From Coix lacryma-jobi var. lacryma-jobi (Eukaryota > Streptophyta > Magnoliopsida > Poales > Poaceae), in the NCBI GenBank assembly GCA_009763385.1, contig CM019825.1, positions 116,307,131 to 116,371,130 on the forward strand: a stretch of 64,000 bases of DNA, read 5' to 3'. Below the pieces are notes generated by a model. The model did not search any database, was not told the DNA's origin, and was given only the letters and a program-made list of their open reading frames with translations. Below are positions 9,884-20,236 of this stretch, piece by piece. Numbering within the stretch: position 1 is the stretch's first letter; every line of letters begins with the position of its first letter. Position numbers and translations under genes: made by a program.

Positions 9884-12800
9884 TGTCAGTGCTCAGAACC
9901 CGAGGGTCTACACCAACGAGTGAATTTATATGTGCGTGCTCCCTAATCCAGATGGTGATGCAAGAAGAACACAAAGATTTATCCTGGTTCGGGCAAGAGA
10001 AGGCCCTACGTCCAGTGTGGGAGAGAGTTTGTATTATCCTGCATCGAAGTGCTTGTACATGGGTGAATACATGTTGACGGTCCTTAAACACCTGTTTTAC
10101 CATCAACATTTGACCCTAAAGTCCACCAAAAAGGCATGAAATGTAGTCAAATAGGTTTCAAACTAACCAAATTCCACATGTCCATAGAATTTTATTTGAA
10201 TGCAGGATTTGAACCAAATTTGGACATATGGACCCACCAGAGGCCAAGCCCACTCAGCAGGGCCCAAATGGGCCTAAGGGGGGTGGCGCCCGCCACCCCT
10301 AGGTGGCGCCCGCCACTTGGGTTGGCCTCCCTGCCACATCACCGATCCGTGTGACCTCCCCAGGGCCAAATCTTGGCCCTTGGTCACTAGGTCAGTGGCA
10401 TCGGACGGCTCAGGATGAAGTGGCGTGGATCAAGGCTGAATGGCGGTTGCTAGGACATGCAACCGACCTCCAAACCGCATTGGACAACCACCTGGATGCC
10501 GTTGAAGCCAAGGCGGTGCATCCAACGGTGAGGGAGGTGGCGGCCGCCACCTAGGGCTGGCGCCCGCCACTAGGGTTAGCCCTAGGTCGGCTGGCTGCCC
10601 CCTATAAGAACCCCCCCCCCCCCCCTCACTCATTTGGGCTATAAATACCCCCCTGGCGACACTACTTCATTTGTACCATCACCAAGTACCATCCCACACA
10701 AGAGAAGCAAAGCAAGTAGAAGCAAGCAAGTGAGAGCTTAGAGAGCTTAGGCAAGTAGGTAGCTAGTAGAGCAAGGCATCTTTGCCCTCGCGGTAGCGCT
10801 GCTCAAGGCTTAGCTCAAGAGTAGAGGCGTGCGAGTGATCGGTTCTGGAGCTGGGAAGAGTCTTCCTTCATCTCCAGTTCAGGTTTTGCTCTTGTATCTC
10901 AAGCACTTTACTATATTCTAGTTCATCATTTCAAGTATTACTTTATTCTACTTATCAGTATTGAGTGGTATACTTGATTGATTGCTTGAGTGCCTAGCTA
11001 TCCTACAGATCAATTCACTTAGCCATAGTAGTTAATCTCTAGTGAGCTTAGTGTTTGATCTTTGCCAATAGGTTGCTTACTTAGTTTAGTGTTTATCTTA
11101 TTAAGTCAAGTGTTTGCTCTGACGTCCACAAGGGTGTCTCTATTCATAGCTAGGGTAGAGATAGTTAGAATATAGTTAAGCGTGGTGCATAGTTATAGAC
11201 TTACCTTCAGATACGGCTGGACCCCCGGATAGCTGTGGTAGCAAGCAGGTGGTGACAACCCTGTGCGCCTTGAATTCCACCACGTAGTTGGCCCAGTTTA
11301 ACAGTAAGGCTCGTTGTGCTAGCGTTCAACCTAAGTAAGTGGTAAAGGCTAGTACGCCTCGATACTTGACAAGATAGGAATAAAACTATACTCAACTTAG
11401 TTGCTTTATTGTCTTTTGCCTGCCTTGCTTCGTAACTATCTTGCTTCGCAGTTATCTTGTTTGGTAGTTATCTAGGATTAGTAATTAGTTAGTAGTTAAT
11501 TATCTTTAGTTACCCTTAGTTACCCTTTATCTACCTATCCATCCACCTTACCTTAGCCATCCACTTCATCCTTACCTATCCACCCATATATTCTTTCTAG
11601 CCTCTCTTCTCCCCTTTTCCCTTTTCTCTTTTCTTCGACTCTCATCCCCTCCTTGACTCAACTCATACACCACCCTAGCCTTCCCTTGGGATCAAATAAA
11701 TCGACACTTGGTACTCCCAGGCGAAGTGCTACTATGATAGTTCTGTGCGCTTGCAGAATCTCCTCCTGGTAGATTGCATTCTCTCTAGCTAGCTCCTACT
11801 AGTGTCGGGATTGACAACCCCGCTTGGCATTAGTAGATAGCTGCTTTAGCTCCACTCCTTTAGGTATAGTGACCGGTCTTGCTTCAAGCATTTCTGACGC
11901 CGTTGCTGGGGATAGACTCCATAGTCTACTCCTAGTAACAACGTTAGCAAGTGCCAACAAGCATTCCTGGGCCGTTACCGGGGATAGTTGCCTAGCACTA
12001 TCTTTAGTGAAGCTAAGAACTACCAACAATACAAGCGTGAGAGAGAACGGGGGTGTGAAGAGTGGAGCTAGAACTAGAGAACCAGCTCTAGAGTCCTAGG
12101 CTATGGTGGAGAGTCTGAGAGCTTGAGTGCCTGACTTGTGAGAGCCTAACGTGAGCTTCTAGCTTGCCCTTCCCTAAGCCCCGACGTCCCCTTTTATAGG
12201 CGAAGAGGAGGCATAGGGTTACACAGTTCTAGGGTTGTCGTAGACAGTGACGTTGGTGATGACGTTGTCGATCATGTTGCTGCTGCTGTAGCGATGTGCG
12301 TGGTGATGCTGTGTTGTCCTTGCGACGTGCGATGATGTCTGTGAAGGACAACGCCCATGCCCGGGCGGGCGTGGAAATGTCGCGTCGGGAGTTGTCCGAG
12401 CGCGGACTGGTCCTGGCGGAGTCGTGCTCGAGGGGGTGGTCGAGGCGGTCGAGGCTCCTACGGTCAGGGTCGAGCCCTAGGCGAGCAAGGTCGAGCTCCG
12501 GGGAATGCGGGACACACGTTGACAATCGGTACCTCGAGGAGGTGCCTGACGAGGCACAATGCTTGGTATGGAGAAACAGTGCTGCACGTCGTGCTTGTTC
12601 CCTGGGTATGGGCGGTTAAAGTTGGATTTAACCGGAGTACGATCCACTGTGATGCTCGCTGTAGCCATGCGACTTAGATGGGAGCAGGTGGAGCGCATTT
12701 AATGCTCCTAGAGTCATACAGGAGGTAGGTATCCAAGGAGGTGCGCGGTGAGGCGATCGAGGCCTGCTTCCTTCGCTCGGAAGAGTTCCGTAATCGAGGG

Positions 12801-13116
12801 GTACTCAAGGATGCGTGCGGGGAGGCGGTCGAGGCATGTCCTGTTCGCTCGGGAAATGTCCGTCACCGAGGGATCCCTCGTTTGCTCGGGAAGTGCCGTA
12901 ATCGAGGAGTGTCTCGAGCGGGCTTGGCGTAGTCTCAGAAGGGATTCTTTGAGGATGTGTAGGCTGCGTTGTTGAAGTCCATTCGTGGGTCGGCCCAATA
13001 TGGATTGGTACTTGGCCTAGTTTGCGTGTTGAGGTCGAGAGATGATTGTAGTTTTTGCCGAGGTTTAGTTTTTCGTAATCGAGGTTTTGGGGTACCCCTT
13101 TTCTATGTACCCGTCA
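9884..13116 (-). mobile_element. Solo LTR (gypsy-like), itself interrupted
   Basis: The element starts TGTCAGTGCTC at 9884 and ends GTACCCGTCA at 13116. Perfect CCTAG duplications lie at 9879-9883 and 13117-13121. After removal of the nested 10072-12028 LTR about 1.27 kb remains, with no coding region, as expected for a solo LTR. Read on the minus strand it opens TGACGGGTACATAG followed by GGGGTACCCC, similar to a grass gypsy LTR type I recognise, which is why I orient it minus. Orientation and family are inferred; the ends are seen. Confidence 0.8.
10072..12028 (+). mobile_element. Solo LTR nested in a solo LTR
   Basis: It starts TGTTGACGGTCC at 10072 and ends CTACCAACA at 12028, flanked by perfect ATACA duplications (10067-10071 and 12029-12033). 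A TATA box (CTATAAATA, 10630-10638) follows a long C run. The 3' third has two similar GCCGTT.C.GGGGATAG segments near 11900 and 11975, which resemble sequence around the LTR/PBS border of Tat gypsy elements. No internal coding region is present. The length, 1,957 bp, suits a solo LTR. Confidence 0.8.
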
Positions 13117-13705
13117 CCTAGGGTTTCCTTCATCCCATTCCCCTACAATAGCTACTGAGATCCACAGAGTGCCACAATACCTCTGTGATTTTGAGACTAC
13201 CAGGAAACCGAACTGTAATCCCGTTGTCTCCTCGTGGGGACGATTTTCGGCTGGAATTAGTGGGTGTGATTCGTGTTGTTGTGTTGTTCTTCGTGTTCTT
13301 CTTTTCTCCTTGTTTTTCCCATCGTTCGATCTCCCTCTACGGTGACTTGTTTTCGATTCTGTTTGTTCCTACTTGTTCTTATTCATGAGGGCATCACTTC
13401 CACCAAAGAAATTTGTCTAGGGCCTCATGAGCAAGTAGATCGAATGATTTTTAATTTGGATCGAGTTCTTGCCCTTTTTCACCGATTTTCTTCGATTCAC
13501 GGATTTGGAGTTAGGTTCGAGCCATGATCTCCTAGGAGTAGCTCACTAACATCCTTGTGACTCCTCCTACCAAATTCTAGTCTTAGTGCTATCGATTTGG
13601 AGGAGATTTGTTCGAATCGCCGTTGAATCGGCCGAAAAATTATTCTGCGTCGGGGGCATCGGACGCTCGTGTTCTTGGCATCGGACGCTGACCAGAGTAG
13701 CATCG

Positions 13706-15657
13706 TGCAGATACATGGGTGTATGCCGAGTCTCGAGTGATGAGTGATTGTCAACGGTTTTGATTGCATGTTCTTTGGCTTGTGTTGTGCAGGTGTCGAG
13801 CACGGAGACAGTGATCGAGGGCAAGGTGAAGGTCAAGTAGAGACGTGCCGTGCCAACGGACCAGGAGCGGTGAAGGGCGGACGTGAGGCTTGGACTGAGG
13901 GACCAGTGGCCTGAGGATCAGCTGTGGTGGCTGGCAGCCTGGGACAGCGACAAGCGAAGACTTGTGGGACATGGTGTTGCTCGGGTCGAGGACCTGGGGA
14001 CACGTGTCGATGGACGGGGTGCACGGGCGGTGCATCCCCTATACAGCTCCAGTTTGGTGGTTGAGCCAGAGAAAAACCACCGGTGGACGGTTTCCAGGTT
14101 TGGGCCTCAAAACCTGGGCGCTGATGGTTTTCGAGTTTGGCCACAAAACTCGGGCTGAGGACGGTTTCCCGGTTTGGGCCTCAAAACCTGGGTGCTTCGG
14201 GGTTGCTGAGTTTGGGCCACAAAACACAGGCGCTGGTGGGCTGGTTTCCCGATTTGGGCCTCAAAACCGGGGGTTGGCTGTGAAGGCTGGTTTCCCGGTT
14301 TAGGCCACAAAACCGGGGGTGCGACGTCTGGGAAAAGGACGCAGAGCTGTGGCGGCACGTGGCGGCAATCCGGAGGTTGCGTCGAGGCAACGCTACGAGT
14401 TGTGCGGGCGTGGCCGTCGGATCCACCTACCATCGAGTTGGTCCAGAATAACCTTAGGGTTTAGCTGGTTCGCTCTGTAAGTAGTTAGGGGTAGAGTGGG
14501 AATTAGGAATAGTTAGAATTAGGATAAGTAGGGGGAGTCACCCACCTTCCCATCTATCTCAGTCATTTTGCTATTTTGCCTTCTAGGTTTTCCTGCTCTC
14601 CCTCTCCCTTGCTGTAGCTAGCTGAGATCCGCAGAGAACCATACCTCTGTGTACTGGAGATTTTGAGGAAGTGAGGCCGTAACCTCACTGTTGTAGCGTG
14701 TGGTAGCCACACGGTTGCAATTTCGTGGTTGTGATTCGCATTTCGTTCGTGTTCTTCGCGGAATCCTTTTTCTCCACGTTTTTCTCGTCGCTTGATCTCT
14801 TTGCTCGGTTCATCTTTTGCAAATCTGTTTGAACCAAGTTCTTCTAGGTCATGGGGCACTTCTTTCTACCGAAGGAATTCACCTCTAACCTCACAGTCTA
14901 GGAGATCGATCGATTTTTGTTTCGGGTCAAGCTTTTCTCCCCCCCCCAAAAAAATTCTTTGATTCATCGATTTGGAGATAGGTTCGAGCCATGATCTCTT
15001 AGAGATAGCTCACTATCCACCTTGTGACTCCTCTCACCGAGTTTGATCCCTAGAGGATTTGTTTTGGGTGAGATCGAGTCGGATCAGTGAACGAACAGTG
15101 CAGTCTCGGGGTGACCGGACGCTGGGTCGGGCTGACCGGACACGTCCGGTGGTTGAAAATCATGCGGGGGTTTTCTGATTCTTGACCGGACGCTCGTGAC
15201 TGCTTGTGATCGGATGCACGGTGAACACTGTTCATGGTTTTTGTTCGTTTGGACCGAACGCTCTGTGCATCGACCAGACGCTTGTCTCTGGTGAGTCCGG
15301 TTAGGAACAGTAAGCTCCGAAATCCATTTTCGGCTGACCGGACGCGTCTGGTGCTCTGTGACCGGACGCAGGCAGAGTCCAGTCAGTGCAGTCTCTGCGC
15401 AGTTTCGTTCGCAGCTCACTCGTTAGTTGTCAGTTTTGGTTTCCGACTTTTGCATTGGATTTCTAGAGTCGTAGAGTGTCTCGCTGTGCTTCATGGAAGC
15501 ATCCACCCTACATCTAGGGTCGAGGACACTTACGAGCTCTAAGGTTTGCTCTTGGGGTTGAGTTTCGGGACAGAGGCGACAAGTTTCCGAAAGGAATTTT
15601 GAAGCTCCCATTCACCCCTCCCCTCTGGTCGCTTTCTAGTTGCTTCTCGGTCCTTCA
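13706..15657 (+). mobile_element. Solo Sirevirus LTR inserted into a Sirevirus LTR
   Basis: It starts TGCAGATACATG at 13706 and ends CGGTCCTTCA at 15657, with perfect CATCG duplications at 13701-13705 and 15658-15662. It is homologous to, but clearly diverged from, the LTR it interrupts. It shares the GTGATGAGTGATTGTCAACGG start region and the hairpin array (six units, 14088-14319). Its distal part carries ACCGGACGC words in place of CATCGGACGC. It contains no internal region, so an LTR-LTR recombination removed the body. Confidence 0.85.
14088..14319. repeat. Six-unit hairpin minisatellite in solo LTR
   Basis: This is the longest version of the LTR hairpin array in the window. Stems include CAGGTTT/AAAACCTG, CGAGTTT/AAAACTCG and CCCGGTTT/AAAACCGGG around a GG.CC.CA loop. 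One unit (near 14210-14230) has lost full pairing. Confidence 0.65.
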
Positions 15658-16255
15658 CATCGGACGCTCTGTTTCCACGTGTCAGTTTCTGTGTTTTTGA
15701 GTAGACATCGGACGCTGGCATCAGATGCTATACTGCTGCGTCTGATGGTCGTGCAGTGAGGTTTCTCAGACCCTCATTTTACATCGGACTTGTCAGGTGT
15801 CTGAACATCGGACGCTGATCTCTCATCGGACGCTCCTGGCCTGCATCAGATGCTAGCATCGGATGCTACGCATACACTATAGCAGCGTCCGATGGCTACA
15901 CAGTAAGGTTCCAGAACCATCCATTTCGCATCGGACGCGTCCGTCAAGAAGGCATCGGACGCTGCTAGCGTTCGATGGTGCATATGCAGCACTGTTTCGT
16001 TCGTTGCTTGGTCGTTTGACTTTGGATTTGGTTTCTGTATTTTGCGTTGGATTCCTAGGATTGTGTAAAGTCCCACTATGCTTCTAAAAAGCATCCACCC
16101 TACATCTAGGGTCATGGACACTACCAAGTCCTAAATTTGCACTTGGGGTTCATTCTTGGGACAGTGGTCCAAAGTTTCTGAGAAGAAATTTTAGGATCCC
16201 ATTCAACCCCCCCCCCCCTCTGGTCGCCTTTGTAATGCATTCTCGGTCCTTCCAT

Positions 16256-16267
16256 TAGTATCAGAAT
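16256..16267 (+). other. Degenerate initiator-Met primer-binding site
   Basis: TAGTATCAGAAT begins two bases after the 5' LTR and matches TGGTATCAGAGC at nine of twelve bases. All three differences are transitions of the kind expected from cytosine deamination. The site is probably no longer efficient. Confidence 0.65.
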
Positions 16268-16316
16268 GGGTTAAGGATCCTAGACCTTAGCTGGTTCCAG
16301 ATCCACAGAAGGCGAC

Positions 16317-18925
16317 ATGGATCGCGGTGTGGGCCAACCACCGTTCTTCGATGGGACGAACTATGTGTATTGGAAGATACGTGTGTCGGTCTATCTCCAG
16401 AGTGTGAGTGCTTCCGTTTAGGAGATTTGCAATGCTGCTGATTATGTGGTCTTAGCTGCACGCGTGACTCAACAACAGATCGATGAGGACGATGCCAATA
16501 GCCAAGCCTGTAATGCTCTTTTCTCATGTTTGAGCATGTTTGAGTTTGATCGTGTTTCTCACCTCACCACGGCTCGGGAGATTTGGGAGACTCTCATGCG
16601 TTTTCATGAGGGAACCACTCAAGTCAAAACTCATCCCTACGAGTTGCATAAGCATGAGTACGAGAACTTTTGACACATGTCTGGTGAGAGCATAGAAAGT
16701 TTATTCGCTCGCTTTCAGGTGATTGTCAACAAGATTAGGGCAAACAAAGAGCTTTTGCCGTACGACGATCATGAGAGAGCTCTCAAGCTTCTCCATACTC
16801 TTGATCAGTCGGTGTGGGACTCCAAGGTTCAGGCAATCATCGAATCGCCTAACTATGAGACTCTCACTTATGATGTGCTCTTTAGTAAGCTCAAGTCTAG
16901 TGAGATTGACGGCATGACGAGGGCTTCTTATGAAAATCCTTATGGCCCGTCGATGGCTTTGGTTTCTGGTTCTTCTGCTAACCCTGCTAGTGGTTTTGCG
17001 CTTCTTCACTTCTATTTGTTATAGAGGAATAGCTGGAGTTCATGGGGGGTGATGAGTTGGCTTTGCTTACCAACCGGTTCTCGCGATTTCACAACAATCG
17101 CAAGAACCATTATCGCGGAGGAGGAAAAGCTGGATGCTTCGAGTGCGGCGACTCTGACCACTTCGTCGCCAACTGCCCCAAGAGGAACAAGCAGGCTTTC
17201 GGCAAGGGCGACCACGACTACAAGTATGACTCCGGCAAGCGCAAGGAGAAGTACATCCCCGCCAAGCACAAGCAGAAGGGTGGTTTCGACAAGGACTACA
17301 TCAAGCGCAAGTACATTGAAAAAGCCAAGGCTCAGGAGCATGCTTTCTTCGCCACGCTCAGCGACGTCGACAACTCAGACAACGACTCCATGGCGTCAAG
17401 CGACGACGAGTCTGAGAAGAGGAAGGTCGAGGACAAGCTGAATGGCCTCTGCTTCTATGCCAAGAATCAGGGCTTCTGCACCATGGCCCTTGGCGATGAG
17501 GTTGACAGCAAGCTGGAGGAGATCCCTCGGAACTACAACAACGACGACACCTCCCAGGTATCACAAACAGCCGATGAACTTGTTGCTGAGGTTGAGACTC
17601 TTACCGCCGCTCTACTGAGTCAGGACAAGTTGCTAAAACTTGCTGCTAGAGAGAGGAAGGAGTTTAGGCAGAAGTGGGAGGATGCGATGAAGGAGCTCGA
17701 GTCTGTTAAGTCCACCATCGCAGTCACCGAGGAGGATGAGTGTGAGATGTGCTCCAACCACATGACTGGCCTCATCACTTTGAGAGGGAAGTATGTTGCT
17801 TTGGTTGGAGAGGTGGATGAGCTTAGGGCTAGACCCGTCCTGCTTGGTGCGTGCAAGTCTTGTGCAGGCTTGCAATCTGAGTTGGCAGAGAAGAATGCCA
17901 AGATTGAGTCTCTTGAGAAGGCCAACTCAGGTAGCACTTGTGTGTCTAGGTGCGCTTTGTGTGAGGGTTTAGAGATGGAGATGGCTAATGTGAAGCATGA
18001 CAAGATGCAAACCGAGAAACACATACCTTCGGACCATATTGTCATGGGTGTCTAGTGGTGAGCCGCAGCTTGGCATGATGATTGCCCAATTCAAGCGTGC
18101 TACTGGAGGTCTAGGTGTAGGCTTTGCTCAAGGGTCGGAGAGTGATGTTTCTTTTGGCAAGATTGGAGAGTTTAGTGGTCTTAAGCCGAGTGAGAAGCCC
18201 AACTCTACCACTACTCCCAAGCTAACCAAGATTCCACCCAAAGAGCCTCTCAAGCCTAACACCAAAAAAGGAGTGTATGAGGAACTTCGAGAGCTCCACC
18301 AAAGAAACAAATGTGGGCTCCAAAACCAAACCACTTGAGGAACAAGCTAGACACCATGCCACCTATCCAAGAGAAGCTCATGCCACAAAAGAACCAAGTG
18401 ATCCACACCCAATACCGTGAGTACCAACAACCCCCTATGAGAGCGGTGAGGTACCATTGTGAGCACTATGAGAGAGATGGACACTTGAGGGGGTTTTGCT
18501 TTCGGCGCAAGAGAGAGGAGCGTCGTGCAAGGGAGATGAACAATTTGGACATGTATCATCCTTTCCATGATATACATATGTCGAACGTTCAAAGGAGGGA
18601 TGCTAGGCCTAGAGGTCCAATGCCTCAAGGTCCTAGGCCGCGTGGAGGTTTTGCCCGACGGGATCCTAGCTTTGTAGACTACGGACCCCGTGGCGGTGGT
18701 TTTGGTTTTGAGCGTTACCCCCCACCGCATTTTGGCTATCGCGGCGAGAGCTCTCCTCCCAGCAGACCACGTTTTCCTGTGCGTGATGATCCCTTCCCCC
18801 GTAGGCGTGCTAGGAATAGTTCTTCTGCTGACCGTTCTTTTGAGCAGCCGGGACAACACTGGTATACTTCTCACTTTACTCACCCCAGTGTTGGACCGTA
18901 TGCTCACCCTATGTCCTTTTATTGA
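16317..18925 (+). pseudogene. Broken gag of the large Sirevirus
   Basis: The frame opens at ATG 16317 (MDRGVGQPPFFDGTNY), a typical copia gag start with the F.G.NY..W motif, then the capsid-like UBN2/retrotran_gag region to about 16990. In-frame stops occur at 16419 (TAG) and 16671 (TGA), with a frameshift near 17000-17040. A zinc knuckle CFECGDSDHFVANC (CX2CX4HX4C) lies at about 17136-17177. A coiled-coil part with paired cysteines follows to 18055. After two further frame changes comes an arginine- and proline-rich end with a second cysteine/histidine motif (YHCEHYERDGHLRGFC, near 18460), a Sirevirus feature. The protein would package element RNA. It cannot be made intact. Confidence 0.8.
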
Positions 18926-20236
18926 TGTAGGTAAGTCGACTGGAGAACGTTTGGTTGGTTGATTCCGGGTGCTAAAGATACTTGACCGGAAACTCCAAGT
19001 GGTTCTCTAGCTGAAGTGTTGTTGCCGGAAAGGAGTTTATCACCTTCGGCGACAATAGCAAAGGTAAGGTTGTGTCTCGTGGTTCTGTGTGAGTCAATGA
19101 GCATTTTGTGTTGCGTGATGTTGCTCTTGTATCGATCTTGCACTTCAACCTTCTCTCTGTTTCACAACTCATGGAGGATGGCTATGAGGTTCGTTTTAAG
19201 CCAAACCTCAGCCGTATTTTGGACTCCCAAGGTGATCTTGTGTGTTTAGTCTCACCCTTCGGGAAAGTTTTTCAAGCGAATTTCTTGGATTCTTTTGGCA
19301 CTTCTCATTGTCTTGCGGCTGGGTCTTCTTCTGATCTTTGGAAATGACATAGGAGACTCGGTCATTTGAGCTTCGACCTGCTTGCAAGGCTTAGTTCACT
19401 TGGTTTGATCCAAGGATTGCCTAAGTTACATATGGAGAAGGATCTTGTTTCCCAATCTTGTAGACACGGGAAAATGGTTGTCGTTCCCCACCCTCCGGTG
19501 AATCAAGTAATGACTAAGCATCCCGGTGAGCTTTTGCATATGGACCTTGTTGGTCCGGCTCAGGTTAGCTCAGTCGGTGGGAAGTGGTATGTGTTTGTAG
19601 TTGTTGATGACTATTCGAGATATTCGTGGGTTTTCTTTTTAGCTGAGAAAACTGAGACTTTTTCTTTTACTCGCAATCTTATTTTGTGTCTTCAGAACGA
19701 GTTCCCTAAGAACTCAATGAGAGCTATCCGTAGCGATAATGGTTCTGAGTTCAAAAACTTGGACTTTGAGAAGTTTTGTAACTCTTTGGGTTTAGAGCAT
19801 CAGTTTTCTTTCCCTTACACACCTCTTCAAAATGGTGTGGTAGAGAGGAAAAATCGGACCCTTGTTGAGATGGCTAGGAAGATGCTCGATGAGCATAGGA
19901 CTGCTAGGAAGTATTGGGCCGGGGCTATTAACACTGCATGTTATATTTCTAATCGCATTTTCCTTCATTCTTTTCTAAAGAAAACCTCTTATGAGTTGCG
20001 TTTTGGAAGATTGCCCAAGGTGAGTTATTTTAGAGTTTTCGGTTGTCATTGTTTCATACTTAAGAAAGGCAACCTGGACAAGTTTGGGTCTCGTTCTTCT
20101 GACGGTGTCTTTTTGGGTTATGGAAATCATACTCGTGCATATCGTGTACTTAACCTTGACACTAACCGAGTCAAGGAGACTTCTAACGTCACCTTCGACG
20201 AGACCATGCATTGTCCTCCTTCTAGTTTTAAGTGTG
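18926..20236 (+). pseudogene. pol part 1: protease remnant and integrase
   Basis: A degraded protease (a DSGC-like codon run near 18961-18975, frame broken) is followed by the pre-integrase region (LSVSQLMEDGY) and HRRLGH-like zinc-binding start near 19350. The integrase core lies at 19500-20000 with catalytic-type residues in HMDLVGP, RSDNGSEF and PLQNGVVERKNRT, spaced as in the D,D,E triad. A stop at 19345 splits the frames. The reading frame runs to 20236, where a 3.8-kb LTR insertion interrupts it just before the acidic hinge. The uninterrupted frame of the integrase core is 876 bp (19366-20241). Confidence 0.85.

Larger units (their letters stand above)
9100..16254 (+). repeat. 5' LTR of the large Sirevirus, interrupted twice
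   Basis: LTR blocks 9100-9883, 13122-13705 and 15663-16254 together give about 1,960 bp and align in order with the 1,888-bp 3' LTR (27349-29236). The interruptions are solo LTRs with exact CCTAG and CATCG duplications. A TATATA site lies at 9823-9828, downstream of a four-unit hairpin array. Multiple CATCGGACGCT words follow in the distal part (13640-13705 and 15658-15990), and a poly-C run precedes the end. Confidence 0.85.

Noticed and set aside
10603..10626. Long C run as a possible assembly artefact
   Set aside because: C runs are a feature of several LTRs here. The run precedes a normal TATA box, though its exact length may be unreliable.
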